Shown here piece by piece: positions 1-12,577 of a DNA stretch of 64,000 bases (position 1 is its first letter; the number at the start of each line of letters is the position of its first letter). The translations under genes were made by a program, and so were the position numbers. The notes below the pieces were generated by a model. That model was given only the letters and a program-made list of their open reading frames with translations, was not told the origin of the DNA and made no database searches. The stretch spans positions 1,354,807 to 1,418,806 of the forward strand of contig NW_003130854.1 in the NCBI RefSeq assembly GCF_000003605.2, written 5' to 3'. The DNA comes from Saccoglossus kowalevskii (Eukaryota; Hemichordata; Enteropneusta; Harrimaniidae).

Positions 1-560
1 TACTGCCTTGCCAAATCTATTCCCAAGTTTTTTCCTACCCTTCTTTCTGTATCATCATCACCTATGTATTTCTAGCTTTTTGGATTCCTTATTGTCATCT
101 GCCTTTTTTCTCTAATTTATTTTTTACACATACTATCTCCCCTGTCTCTTTATATCGCCCGCCTCGTCATATCTTCCCCCATATATGTATCCTCTTATTC
201 ATCTTTCATTTCTACCTGAGTATATCTCCAACATGTCCTGCAATTCAACATCAATTCTTGTCCCGTCTTTGCCTATCACCTGATCCTATATTTATCATAC
301 GTTTGGCCCTGTCCATCTGTTCCTCCACCCAACTTTAATTTGTCTGTCTCCTTCCCTCCGTCCTTCAGCCTTCAGCCTTCTCCTGCATCTGCAACCCTTC
401 TGTATTCTGCTATCCAATCTATGTGCTCCACATTCGGAATTTAATCAATCTCTATACACTTTTTCTGATCTGCTCAAAATTTTTACTCTATCCTAGCCCA
501 TCAACTCAATCTTGTATTTTTCACATGGAGTATTTCTTGTTTTGATGAATTCCTTTTTCT
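1..560 (+). other. Pyrimidine-rich non-coding tract
   Basis: The + strand here is strongly pyrimidine-biased: in two 60-base lines counted by eye only about a quarter of bases are purines. Short TTC, CCT and CTTCAGCC units recur (CTTCAGCC occurs twice back to back near 364-379) but there is no clean tandem period. The bias fades after about 560. I see no open reading frame of note. It may be an old degenerate CT-rich satellite or intronic polypyrimidine DNA. Confidence 0.6.
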
Positions 561-1136
561 CATTTTGTATGATGTTGCATTTTTGCATAAAAGTATCTAT
601 ATTCCAAAGTTTGATGTCGATGCATGTTTGTATCATTGTCATGGTAACTGAATAGCAAGCAATTGGTCCTCTGTTGTGCTTAGTGCTTATTTTTTTCTTT
701 TGTTCAAATTTTGGTTAATTACTGTATTTGCTGTAATAGAAGCGCATATAAACCCAAAATTACGTTTGTTGTATACTGAATCGGTAAAAATACTTATTTT
801 GCTAATAGAAACAACTGATCTATGCTACTAATAGAGAAAATACTGTATATAGGGAATTTGTAATGTATAGTTTTTTTGTTTTTTTTTAAAAAGCTGTAGA
901 CTCCAATCATGATGTTGTAATACTTAATTCCATCTGTTGTCTTTGTGCATATGAACTGAAATTTTTTCTCAGATCACCTAATTTTTAATGGGGACAATTT
1001 TGGTGCTCAGAACCAATGATTTGAACTTGTTAGCAACCACTCTGCTGACACATGTCACATTCAAATTGGTTTCAATTGATTGATTCAGTGGATTACATAT
1101 TAAGCATTTCATATAGTTTTTTTTTTTATAATTTGA

Positions 1137-1180
1137 TTAAAAATGGCCGACTAGTGGCCAGAATTTGTATGCAACATGTT
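1137..1180 (+). repeat. Dispersed AAAATGGC-type repeat unit
   Basis: The string AAAATGGCCGACTAGTGGCC has the same layout as units at about 35398, 35697 and 35842 (TCAAAATGG..GACTGG..GCCAT) and a weaker one at 46742. The GGCC..GGCC arms can pair. It looks like a single dispersed copy of the roughly 148-bp tandem unit seen at 35.4-35.9 kb. The match is by eye over some 25 bases. Confidence 0.4.
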
Positions 1181-2495
1181 TTAAACTGCTGTGAAGTACT
1201 TTATTTTCACTTGGAATTTATTTTTGGGATGAATAATAAAATCCAGCAACAATTTCTTTTTTTCCCATCTTTTCCACTTAAATCAGCTAAAATAAACTTT
1301 AAACAAAACTGCCAAAATGTCTTTTCAGTAAAAATTAATTGGAGCAAAAATAAAGTATTTTATAATATGATTTTCAGATGAATTTTGTACCAAATAATCA
1401 TAATTTCTCGGTAATTTTTGTGTCGAATAAATTATGTTGGTATAGGTCATGACGGGTAACAAAATAGAGTTTTAGATAGATTAGAAAAATTTTTTTTCAG
1501 GTTTTTATAATGAAAAAACGTACATGTATCACTTATCAGGATTAACAAACACACAAATATACCTATGATAGACAGAATACCGGTAAGCAGTATATCGACA
1601 TCCCGAATGACAAATTACAAGTTGGCAAAACGGTAGTTAAGTTTTGTTTTTTGTTTTTGCTCCAGTGACAGTTATCTGAGCTGTATTGCTGTGACGGGAA
1701 GTACGGTTACAGCTTTGATAATAACAGCAGGTAGAAGCAGTGGAGTACATCCTTCTCTTAATGTTAACCTACAAATAGGCGATTGTTTGAGTTGCATCGT
1801 TGTGTGAATAGTTGGGCCATTAACGACAAGCGAATGAAAAGAACGTTTAACATCCTCACTAAAAGTCAGTTTCATAAAATATTCGGCAGTGACTTCCTGT
1901 CGTATTATAAACACTGTGACATCATACATAATGCTTAACCGAGATAACAATTTTTTGAAATCACCTGCTTTTTCCTGTCTCCAATGCCTTCTCCTGCATT
2001 CTCTGTCCCCCGAATGAAAAGATTAGCCTTCTACATTGAAATGCGGCAACGGCAATCCCTGTAGAAGAAGAAAGCGGCCACATATGCCGTTGCTGAGAAC
2101 GTTTAAATTTTAATGAGGCTTAAAGGTTTTTCTAGATGATGGGATCTGATCCCCCTGTCTGCCGAAATGTCCAACTAACTCAGTCATCAGAGACTGTTGT
2201 TTCAATCATGTGAGAGGGTTTCAAAATCCGTGCTTCCTCTTCGGTGTCAAACGTACAGGTTACATTGAGCTTAACATTTTCAATTTTCTCATCTTCTAAT
2301 CTGCATAAAATTTGACAGTTTGAACTTTTATGAGCTGCAAAATAGGGTACCGTTTTTTATGATAAATGTCGCAGAAAATAAGTTTTTTTTTTCAAAAATA
2401 TTAAAAATTAGATATTGCATCTAAGAAAGAAATTTTCCTGCAGGTGAATGAAAATGAAAAGTCTGAGGTTAAATTAATGTCTTTTGTAGGTTTTG

Positions 2496-2713
2496 CCCCC
2501 CCCCCCCCCCGACAATTGAACAATTTTGCCAAAAATCTGCATAACATCATATCCATATCTTTTATTCCTGAATATCGTGCAAAAAAAAAAAAAAACAGCT
2601 TTACAGAGACTTGAAAAATGATACTGTTTTTATCTTTTATATTAGGATTTTTTTTCTTTGCTTCAGTTCCCATAACAGTTGATGTTCCAATGCTTTGAAG
2701 AAAAAAAAAAAAA
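2496..2713. repeat. Poly-C and poly-A homopolymer cluster
   Basis: A run of 15 C (2496-2510) is followed by runs of 15 A (2581-2595) and 13 A (2701-2713). Apparent minus-strand proteins here are phenylalanine and glycine strings produced by these runs. The lengths are probably polymorphic and error-prone in assembly. Confidence 0.8.
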
Positions 2714-4234
2714 GTATCTCCCCCGAGTTGAAATATAGTGAATGTATGTTTAATACTTGGGAGAAATGTCGACATTTGCTTTCACACGTACATGAAGTGG
2801 CTTGTTTCATATGCTTTAAGCAACAAACTGCGTTAATAGGCAATAGTCTTTTGATTCACGCTCCACACTAGATCAATTTTTTATTCCATTTTCAAGCACT
2901 TAACAAATTTTGTTGCAAGCAGCCTTCTGGCAAACTTCCTAGCATTTTCCAGCTGCCTCTTGTACAGTAGAACTTAGAAGATCATTCAGTAATATTGTTT
3001 TTTATTTTATCTATTTTTGATGTTAGTTGTACCGGGTTTATACATCTCTGTTGGTCGTCTGGATTGGTTGGTCATACTTCTATTGATTGTGAGTGTTTTT
3101 ATAACGTTCTCCTAATTTATGCTAATTTTGACTCAAATTCATTTTGCGAGTGTTAACTATATACAGTTCTTGGCCAGAATTAATTAAATTGAGATTGTCT
3201 AAAGTGAATGTTTTCTAAAGTAAGTTTTAGTAAGCAAATACATGTGTGGTTGTGCTGTTAACAGTTGGGGCAGAGGGGGGGGGGCACTTTGTATATTTTT
3301 GCAGTTCAGCGAAAAGTTACCCTTAGGGTGAAGGTTTTTTTTTTAACATAGTCTGATTTTTTTGGAGCAGGAAGAAATCTGTTTTAAGTGGATGTTTGAT
3401 GAAGAAGAAACATTATTACATCAAAAATTAGTACAGTAGCGCTCCTTAGACATGGCTTCAACCCATAAATCTTAATGAGAATGAAATTAACATTGAAAGT
3501 GAAATAAACGTGCATCATGAGAAATTAACATTTCGATTACGGCCGAGTTAATGACTATACCGGTGGGTGCTGAGTCGACAACAACGCTTAAACTTTGGGG
3601 ATTGAACATGAAAGACGCCTACAGAAAAGATGTTTTTGTTTTATCTCTTCTAACTTGCTATAAGCCGTCATTTCTCACTAGGGTCCCAGCCGAATCCCAG
3701 AAGACTGTTCCATTTTTATGAGACATGTTTGTAGGGCAACAAACTGCCTTCATGATTGCTATCTCTTCCCTGGTTCCCATCTGCGATGTGCAGTGCTCAA
3801 ATCCTGTTCGCTTTTGGGAAATACGCAACTGACATACATGTTTTGTAATGATCGCAACCCACTGATTATACTGCTGATAGTTCAGCTTCAATTTGTAATT
3901 ATTTTTGTTATTGATACTTTTTCAAAACTTCGAGTCCGGTTTAAAATCTTTAGTTTTCACAAGCTATGTTTTGAGGTCTTATGTCAGATAAAACAATTTC
4001 ATATTATGTCTTCTTGGGTTTTCAGAATTTATTCTTTTGACTTTGGGAGGGAAATTGCAATTGTCATGAAAATTTTGGTGGCAAAATTATAGAAGAAAAA
4101 AAATTAGCTATATTAAAATTGTTTAACTATATTGGTATATATTTCTTAAAAAGTCTAAAATTGTTTTTAAAAAAAATCTTTTGTTCAGGCCATTGATACA
4201 GAAAAAACTATCTTTCACTGATGTTGTCGGTTCC

Positions 4235-4520
4235 TGACGTCAGTCCAACATTGATATTTCAATGAACTACAATAAAGCAGAGACTTTTGCACAAAGCGAG
4301 CTGAGCAAGACGAACAGACATGCAGGCAGACGTGTGTATGACAGATACACGTGAAGAGCTCTTTTGTGTTAGGTCATCGTCGTAAACAAAGGTGGCCAAT
4401 CACCCCTCTCCTTTACAACAACAATGGCTCAGTGTGTGTTCGCTATTGACCCACCAAATTTGATTACTGTTTGCTGTTGGCGGACTCCCAAAAGGGAGCG
4501 TTTAAAAACCTAATTATTGT
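4235..4520. promoter_or_regulatory. Candidate regulatory cluster: CRE, FOX/SOX and CCAAT motifs
   Basis: Within about 280 bp of GC-richer, repeat-free DNA there is a perfect CRE palindrome TGACGTCA (4235-4242), GTAAACAAAGG (forkhead and SOX-type cores) around 4383, GGCCAATCACC (CCAAT-box type) just after it, and ACAACAATGG (SOX-type) near 4418. These are seen directly. That they act as an enhancer or promoter is inference from motif density. No TATA box or start site is assigned. Confidence 0.3.
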
Positions 4521-5656
4521 CCTCGCTAAAACGTAATGGAATTATCAGCAAGTGTTCTTCATGGACCCTAATTATAGCACAGTGTCCGGGTAATAGACAT
4601 ATATCTTTCAATTGTTTGATTGCATCGGAAGGCCATGTGTTTATTTCCACTTCCTGGTCACTACAAATATTACACGTTTTGCATATATGTATGTGTATAT
4701 CTCAGTCTCTTCTTATTAATTAATATTTTACAATCGGAAAATATCTTTTAAATTCTATAATAATATGCCGTATGTATGACTGACTTTTCATTTTTGAAAA
4801 TACGTTTTAATGTCTTGTTTTATTAGTTGAAACAGATATGAAATTTTTACTTTAATATCTGTAATGTATTCTCTCTGTTATTCACAGAGTTAGGTTTTCC
4901 ATACATAATCTTTCGCCAAATTAAGAATAAAGAAATTCAGTGTTTTGTTTCATTTGAACTTAATTTTATGATTTGCATTATTTTTTTTTTATTTATCAAA
5001 GTCATTCCTTTGTAATTTTTTTGAAAATATTGTTATGAATATTGCATTGGCCAAATTTAGAAAAATCATGAGACAAGCAACACCTCGTGTTGGCATAGCA
5101 TAACAATAATTTTTTGTTTATTAAGCATTCCTGCAATATTAAAAAAAGACAGCAGCACCCCATAGTAGGAGTATAATTACAGATATATTTTGATAAATTT
5201 TTGCATGTATTGCCAGTGAATCTTGGAAATGTAACTTTATAATTTCTGGCTGCATTTTATCTTTTACTATTAATCTTTTTTTTTTTCTTGTCTTGTAGTT
5301 TTTAGTGTCAATAAATAAATAAATATGGATTTAAATTCTTAAATATTTTTTTAAAATAATATCACATTTTAAATAAGTTTCAATATTTTATACCCTTGTC
5401 AGACTCATCAGAATCATCAACAAAGAAACACAGAAAACTGAATGTGTTGTAACTAATTTTTTATTGCTATATGAAAAGGTTTTTCAGGTTTGGGTTTAGT
5501 TGATGTCTTCACGACACATTTTCTTAAATGGTCACATTTTATGCGTCTACAGATGTTGATCTCTGGCACCGTTCATCCACATATTACTCTGGATTATATT
5601 ACTCTCTCTTTCTTGTCAAAAGTTTGATAATTATGATTTTTTTTATATATATGCAG

Positions 5657-5798
5657 TGACTGAGCTAATTTCATGAAATCAAGCCAAAAAGATTCAAAGA
5701 ACAGCTTCAGTGGACGGGAAAGCTCTCTATCTCCAGCAATTGATGTATCATCCCCCGATGTTGTGACTCAACAATCCAATTACACCATCATTTGGTAG
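5657..5798 (+). CDS. Possible terminal coding exon, unidentified protein
   Basis: A T-rich tract ending TTTTTTATATATATGCAG makes a good splice acceptor at 5655-5656. Downstream, one frame reads from ATG (5673) for 41 codons to TAG (5796-5798). Its composition is protein-like: charged, Ser-rich and not low-complexity, with SGRESSLSPAIDVSSPDVVT in the middle and a YTIIW end. The frame has a stop between the acceptor and the ATG, so if this is a terminal exon a slightly later AG (5664 or 5683) would have to be used, or translation starts at this ATG. A second frame is open to a TGA as well. An AATAAA at 6342 could serve as polyadenylation signal. I do not recognise the protein. It could be a chance frame in a GC-richer patch. 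Confidence 0.25.
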
Positions 5799-7388
5799 AC
5801 TTGTATTCCTTCTCTGATTTGATTAAACTCTCATTGTCTTCTCGTTAATATGCAATTTGGATTGTTTGCCCACACCCTAGCATGTGTTGATGCTCCCAAC
5901 TGGACTCCCTTTTTTTCACCGGTACTTTGTTGAAATTACCATTCTTACCAGTTTTTGGTTGGAGTAGACCATTTATTCCGTGGGCTGTGTGGACAAAAAG
6001 TTTTTAAGCTTGTTAGTATTTCTCTCTTATTTTAATTTTTAAACCTTTTATTATATATTTTCCATGACTTTTCAATTGTTTATTTCAAATTTGCAGTATA
6101 GTCTAAAAAAACTGTCAAATTTTGCCATCTTAGATGTAAATTATGACCAAAAATTCGAAACATTTTTTTTTTTGCAAGATGCATTTTCAGAGTGAAAAAA
6201 AATAAAAATGTTACTTGGGTTAACTTAAACAGTGTGTTGTCACAGTGTCACAGTCAAATATAGAACACATTTTGGCAGCTGTAATTTAACATTTTAACAG
6301 ATAAAATGTTACTACATAACTGTTACTCGCTATAGGTGCTCAATAAATGATATGACTTAGTGTTTTAAACATATCTTTCATTAAATATTACAAATCTTAT
6401 TTCAGATATTAACGTTCCGATATCACAATTCGCTTTCCATGAAATATTGATTATGTATGTAAGAAAAAAAAAATAAGAAAATGAAACACACAACGTATGT
6501 CACAGTTGTAACAGCTTGAATTAGGTTGCCATGACGCCACCAGAGTCAGTAAAATTACTTACAATCGAAAAAAGAATCTCTACCCATTAGGTTAATTGTC
6601 ATTATTTGCTTTGAATCGTCGATATCGATTCTCCTCGAAACGATAAGTGATATATTCGCCTCAAAACGACAAATTGTTGGAATCAGAAATTATTTGATCG
6701 AATAATTGATAAGAGTATGGTGAGGTCTGATTATTGTGTAACTATGGAAACTTAGGTCCTATATGAAGCTCAAGAGTATGTTTCAAGTATCAAGTTGACA
6801 GTTTTGTGATGTGATGTTTAATATAATAAAAGTTATCTTCCCTGGAAACATTGATTGTTGGCTAGTTTTATTTTTATTTGTGTTTGAAATTGTTGATGGA
6901 AAATTAGAAAAAGAAGGATTTATCTTTGATACTCTACGGCTGTTTGTATACTGTCTGTGTCGAAACATTTCTTACTCTGTTTAGGTAAAAAACGCTTTAA
7001 TTCTGTCAGACACAAATTTTGTTATAGAAAATTATAGAATTCGGCATCGGTGAATATATTTCACCTTAATGTCGCAGAAACTTGCATGTACATTGTACGA
7101 TAAAATTTTGCACTAATTTGTTCTTGCAAATGTCTCCATTCTGTCATCAAAAATATCTCGATATCAAGATCTCCCATCCGATGATTTTTTCTTCAGTCGT
7201 TCTGTTCTCTTAGCCAAGGGATAATTTTGATTTTCCAGGTGACAGCACCCCCCATTTTTTTTTTCTACGTGTTTACCGCAGTATTTCCGATGATTCTGTT
7301 AAGAATCCTATCAACGCACAAAGGTTAGGAGCTGTAATCTGATTTGGTTTCCTGTTTAGGCGCTAAGGCGGTTAATTTTCTTCTTCAG
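5799..7388. other. Non-coding stretch, possible 3' UTR then intron-like DNA
   Basis: AT-rich and without a convincing coding frame. AATAAA occurs at 6342-6347, some 540 bp after the possible exon ending at 5798. Nothing else stands out before the splice-flanked 25-mer at 7389. Confidence 0.5.
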
Positions 7389-7413
7389 CCAGGCATGAGT
7401 TTTTGAAATGGAG
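7389..7413 (+). CDS. Possible 25-nt microexon between near-consensus splice sites
   Basis: A polypyrimidine acceptor TTTTCTTCTTCAG ends at 7388, and a textbook donor GAG|GTAAGT begins at 7414, leaving a 25-nt segment. Only one of its three frames is open (Arg-His-Glu-Phe-Leu-Lys-Trp). It also ends in GAAATGGAG, so a 5' exon whose coding part is only Met-Glu is equally possible, as is a non-coding 5' UTR exon. The splice signals are seen directly; use as an exon is inference. It lies downstream of the possible terminal exon at 5.66-5.80 kb, so both could belong to one gene only if that exon is an alternative end. Confidence 0.3.
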
Positions 7414-8040
7414 GTAAGTAATGCAATTTGTTCGGTTCTATATTCAATCCTTAGCATTCTAATCAGAGCTGTAATGGAGTTTCCTCCTGACAATGGCGTC
7501 CCCCCACTTCAGGGGTACCCTACTGCAAAGCATTCATCTCCGCAAGAACCATATTTCTCTCACTTTAGCGCGGTAATAGTCCCACAAATTAAGAGGTTTT
7601 GACTTGACGTACGCACGGTTCGTATCCAAAATAGCCAACCTGGCTGGGTATGTATGGATGGTCTTTGTGTGGGACTGTGTCTTTATGTAGCGACGGAAAT
7701 TAGTGACAATGTCTTTATAACTGCCTTCATTGTGTGGGGTATTGTCGCTTGATATAATTAGTGCACGTTGTCACTTTTACGACATGAAAGTGAATGTCTT
7801 GTTCATTGTTTCGCTTTGGAAAGTGACTTTTAAGGGATTTTGGTTTTCCATTTGTTAACAGATTAAGCTTTCTACTCACTTCTTCTACTTTTTAGCTGAC
7901 TCTTAGACATTTGTGAAAAAAAAACAAAAAAAAAACTGCTTATAGGAAATATTCACCCCCACCCTATTGCTTTATTTTGCACCCTATTTTGTTGCACAAC
8001 CTCCACTACCCACATTTGGTGACGGCAGCAACTTAATCCC

Positions 8041-8092
8041 ACTCCACCACCACCACCACCCCCCCTTTCCCCACCCAGCACCCCCACCCCCA
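8041..8092 (-). repeat. CCA/C-rich run; G-quadruplex-prone on the minus strand
   Basis: (CCA)n followed by C7, C4, C3, C5 and C5 tracts separated by 1-4 bases. The minus strand therefore has more than four G-runs of three or more with short loops (about 8059-8091), the usual pattern for intramolecular G-quadruplex formation. The Gly-rich minus-strand frame across it is an artefact of this composition. Confidence 0.7.
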
Positions 8093-9165
8093 TTCGTGGT
8101 GATACACAGTTACCTCCATATTTGGTCATTTTTCTACCGATGACATACATCGGTAGTGAAACTGTAAACTACATGTACATCATTTTCACATTTTAAAATT
8201 AATTTCAATCAAGAAATAGAAACTACCAGCGAAGTGGCCATGCATCTACGTATGAATATGAGCAATTAGAAAATACAGTCGTGTTTATGCTTCATGGTCC
8301 CACAGCGTTATAAACTGCCATTCTGAATTCACGCGGCGTTGCTCAGTAATGCATGACCTGGGTCTGAGTTGAAGAATAAAAGTATTTCGGCTGGAGGGCA
8401 ATTAAAGCACTCTACCTATTGATCCTGAGCTAAAAACAGGTCAAGAGGTCGGCTGACCAATAAAAGACCAATTGGATTTTATCAACACAATAGGGCTTAT
8501 TAAGTGATAAATGGAGAGACTTTGTTCGTTTCAGACGCACATGACTTGACATTGAATAATTCCTGTATGTATTGTGGATGATGGACAAAGCCTTGTACTT
8601 GTACTATCGTACACATCTGGAGAATGAAAGCAATAATAAAATAATAGATACTCTTTCTATTAGTACGCCAGTCTTTTCATTGTGATATGTAAAACATCAA
8701 TCAAGTTCATTATGACCTGTAAGCATAAACTTTTTAAAAAAAAAATGTATAATTGAAAACATGGAATTTACAAAATTGAAATCAAAAGTTTTTTTTTTTT
8801 TTTTTGCTCTTGTGAGGTACGTTGTATAGCAGTGCTACATCGTAAGTAACAATAGTTCTTTCACTGTTAGTCGGCTTCATCTCCTAATGTAAGCTGACTC
8901 TAACGCATCGCTGCGATAAATAGAGGTATGAGGGGATAATCGACCCCTTTGAAATGCAGAATCTGTGTATAAGTCCATCATCAAGATGCCCCCCTCCCCC
9001 CATAGAAAAATGTATGCTGCAATTGTATTTGACAATTTAATAACTAAAAAATTCATTACTGGCGATGAAATGGATGCATTTAAATTCGTCACTTTCATAA
9101 TAATATTTTCATAACCTAGAATGCGATTGGGGTTAAATCCCTCTGACCCGAATGTTGATTCCTAA

Positions 9166-9191
9166 GAAATTTGCCATATGTGGCAAATTTC
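9166..9191. other. Perfect 11-bp-stem hairpin
   Basis: GAAATTTGCCA, TATG loop, TGGCAAATTTC. The arms are perfectly complementary over 11 bp. There is no T-run or known RNA context, so its role is unknown. Confidence 0.8.
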
Positions 9192-10247
9192 AGCCTTATA
9201 CAATTTTCCATGCAACATTGTCGCTTAGCGAAAATCAGCACGGGAGAAAATTGTGCCAATTTAATTGCAATTTGCTCTCAGAAATGTAAAACAAGATTAG
9301 GTTGCCGTGAAGCCGGTGTCGAAATTTTGTTTATATTGGCAAACAAAAGTCGCTGCAATGACAAGCGATTAATCTACGTATCGATGTTTTATGAAATATA
9401 TAAGGCGCTTGTGAGTCGGGGCAAAGCGTAAATGAGAACGGAAATAGTTGCATTCATTTCACAGGGGGGGTGCCGTTTCTCTTGTCTGAATGTACAAATT
9501 GCTTGTGAAAACATTGTAAGTGGCATACTGATTGACGCAATAATTTAAGCTGAAAAACATTGTCAGAAATTGTTTGATTGTAGTTTGTCGACGTGAAATG
9601 TGTTTGTTTAAAACTCATCTTTTGTAGAATCATTGAAGGTCATGCGTTTGAGAAATAAACTGACTGTCTATTTTAATGGAAATATTCGTGGGGGAGAAGG
9701 AAAATTATGCGACTTTTCTTCGCCAGTCAAAAACATAAATCGTTTGAATTAACTTGTTAATTATTCGGAATTGCGAAATACAGCACGAGACAAAATGATC
9801 CATCCCATATATACTTTTGTATATTCTGATTTTCAACGCACGATCTCCTTTTTTACAATTTCTTACATGTTTCTGCTGAAATTTCAGGAACTTACGAATT
9901 ACCTTTATTTTGTTTTATTTTTTCAAACACATTGTTGTGCGGCAGCAAGAGACAGCTTGCTTTGTTTTTCAAATTGTGTTATTGAATATGATTCCGGAAT
10001 ATAGCCAAGTCTTAGATTTGTAAGTTGAATAAATATGAAAACCCAGTCGATTTTTTTTTATTGTGGATAATTACATACTGTACTGGTAATTGTTTAATAG
10101 TTATTACTAAGAATTATCAAGTTCTTTTTAGGTTTTTATGACATTTCTGTGAATTTTTTTTTACAAAAGTCTCTGGAACGTTGTGTCGCAGACTTGTGTC
10201 ACTGATTCATGTAAATTTGTTTTTATCAAAATTATTTGAATTATCTC

Positions 10248-10377
10248 TTAAAGGGTGGCAGTCGTTGCGCCGCGTCCTGTTCGATATGGGACTCATAGCG
10301 ACGTATACAACTCGTGTAAAATACATTAATTTACACAAAATTTGAACACGCGCTGCGCGGCGACCACCGCGCTTTAA
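10248..10377 (-). mobile_element. TTAA-flanked GC-rich miniature element, copy A (130 bp)
   Basis: The element starts and ends with TTAA and its ends are imperfect inverted repeats. Read on the minus strand it begins TTAAAGCGCGGTGGTCGCCG and ends in a GCAACGACTGCC block before TTTAA. The core TATGAGTCCCATATCGAACA and its flanks, about 43 bases, are identical to copy D (63683) read on +. It is too short for a transposase. TTAA target duplications are used by the piggyBac and Kolobok superfamilies, but the sequence does not decide between them. A nearby 77-residue minus-strand frame is just this element read through. Confidence 0.8.
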
Positions 10378-12532
10378 ACTTAAGTTCAAGTTTTTGCTTG
10401 AGGTACGAGTGATTACCAACATTACAGAAATAAAGTACAAACTATCAATCCCTGTATTGAGTTATAAATCTGTGTATAAATGGGTAAAAATAATTACTTT
10501 TTGCGGAATTTACGGTGTTGATGCTGCTTTTGATGTAACTGGCTAAAGGTCAGAGTTCACATTGGATTTGAAGTCTGATTGATAAAGACATCTGGTTAAT
10601 GCCGACACGTTCAGTGAAAATCACCCTCAAAGTTGATAAATTTGCGTTGGGGAAAACCGAAAGGAAGTCCAACACTGACCTTTCTTCACCTTTAGGTAAA
10701 TCCACTGTGTCAGTTTGGATCACTGTGTTTTACACGCTTTGAGTAAAGTTGAAATTCACCAGGGATTTCACCTTCCCTGCTTAGCATTTTCTATGCATTT
10801 ATAACACGTTGACTGCGAGCCTTGCCTAATTTATTTCCTATATTTCTAAACTCTGGCAGAATTTATTTTTATCCCATGTATACCTTGCAAATACAGCGGT
10901 GTTCAAATTTGAAATTTTGGCGTGTCATATTGTTGTGACAACAGGTGACTGCACATCATGGCCAGATTTAGTTTGACAGTGGTTATTTTTTACATTCCTT
11001 GTCGATGAAAAATGCCGCTGGTTAGATATAACTAGTACTGTGAAAAAAACTTTCAGTTATTCACTGGAAATTTGTAGCAAATTGAAAATAATTACATTTG
11101 TCAATACAACTCAAGTAAAATAAGACTGAAGTTGCTTGTGCTGTATTGCATAGAATATTAATAATTAAAGCTTATAGACAGACATATGGGTCTTGAAAGT
11201 AACATCTGTGTGTCTATAAAATCGATTTAAAGACATTCTTGTGTTCTTTGCGTTGCTTTTGAATGATTGACAGCTTAAACTAGATCACTTTCTCATCTTT
11301 CACACAAGAGGGCTCTGTTCTGATGGACCACTATGGTACGGTACTGTTGGTTTTTTTGTTTGTTTTCTGTCAGGATTCAAAACTAGACTGCTGCTGCTTC
11401 GGGTGTATGTGTAAAATGTCATTATGGAATGTTTTCCTTTGGAAATTACTGGACGTGCATTGCCGTTTTGTTCGTTTGAAACTTAAATTTAATGTGTAAC
11501 TTAAAATAATTTAAAACAAAAAGTGAACTGTCAATAAACTGTTACCTGAGTCATTTTCTGTATTACATGCGATGTGAACCATCAGTTGTTTCATACAAAA
11601 CCGACCCAGGAAATTATAGAGGAATAGCTGTTTCTAGTTGTGTAGGTAAAACTTTCTGTAGCATAATTAATACTTAGAAGACAAATTGACAAAGTTATCA
11701 AACAAAAATATAACTGAAGAAACAAAACTGAGAATTTATGAAAAATTCTTATAATATTCTTATAATTTTGAAAAATACTTGGATTTGTTGAATTTGAAAC
11801 AAAGAATTTCAATGACAAAATTTAGAGCTAGTAATCCCAATTTAGCAATAGAAAAAAGAAAACATGTGCAGCCAAAAATATCTACTGAAAATATAATTTG
11901 CAGACAATATACACAGAATGATACACTCTCAATATAAAGTAATACGCCAACAAATCATACAAGACATTACATTTCCACAAGAAACACAGGATGATCTGCA
12001 GAAATTTAATTTTTCTTGATGACTTCAAAAGATGATGTAATAATAAAAAAAGATTGGCAACTATATTCGTAACGCATTTCAATCAAGAAACAAAAATGCC
12101 TTTTGATATGTAACACTTGCTTTATCCCATTATTAACAACTGACTTTCTTTTTGTAGTAGTAGTTATCACAACTAATCTTTATTGCTACATTTATGAATA
12201 TTTGTTTCGAATAGTGGTACGTTTTTGTGAATAATTTTTCTTTACATTCCATTGCAGCTGCTTTAGTACCCATATGGTTTGTTATTCACCACACTGTGAA
12301 ACTAGACATGGTTTAATTCATTGTCCGTGCATGAGCTTAAAATCATTGTACTCCTTGTAATGTGTATTTATATAAAGATGTCTCCAATTCATTTGCAAAA
12401 TACCGTGTCGAAGCTATCTATCCAAAGTATATTTGTTTTCTGGTAAATTTCATACATTGTTTATTTTGAAATCCAGCTTCAATAACAGTTTGTACAAATC
12501 CTTCCTGCTTATCAAGCGGTTGTCCATGATTG

Positions 12533-12577
12533 TGGTGGTGGTGGTGGCGGTGGTGTGGTGGGGTGGGGTCTTGGGGC
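12533..12577 (+). repeat. GTG/G-rich microsatellite
   Basis: Degenerate (GTG)n grading into GTGGGGTGGGGTCTTGGGG on +. It is G-quadruplex-prone and mirrors the CCA/C-rich tract at 8.05 kb, which is G-rich on the other strand. Confidence 0.75.

Larger units (their letters stand above)
561..4234. other. AT-rich non-coding stretch
   Basis: No recognisable gene. Open frames are short, low-complexity and phenylalanine/lysine-rich as expected from AT-rich DNA. It contains a dispersed ATGGCC-type repeat unit near 1137 and homopolymer runs near 2.5-2.7 kb, given separately. A moderately GC-richer patch at 3660-3800 is open on both strands but has no family signature. Confidence 0.6.
7414..10247. other. 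AT-rich non-coding stretch
   Basis: No gene recognised. It holds a C-rich run near 8.05 kb and a perfect short hairpin at 9.17 kb, both listed. Other open frames are short and without family features. Confidence 0.6.

Noticed and set aside
10240-10300. GTTCGATAT-like word as a tRNA B box
   Set aside because: It lies in the miniature transposon core and there is no A box or cloverleaf; no tRNA B box of GGTTCGAATCC type was found in the window.
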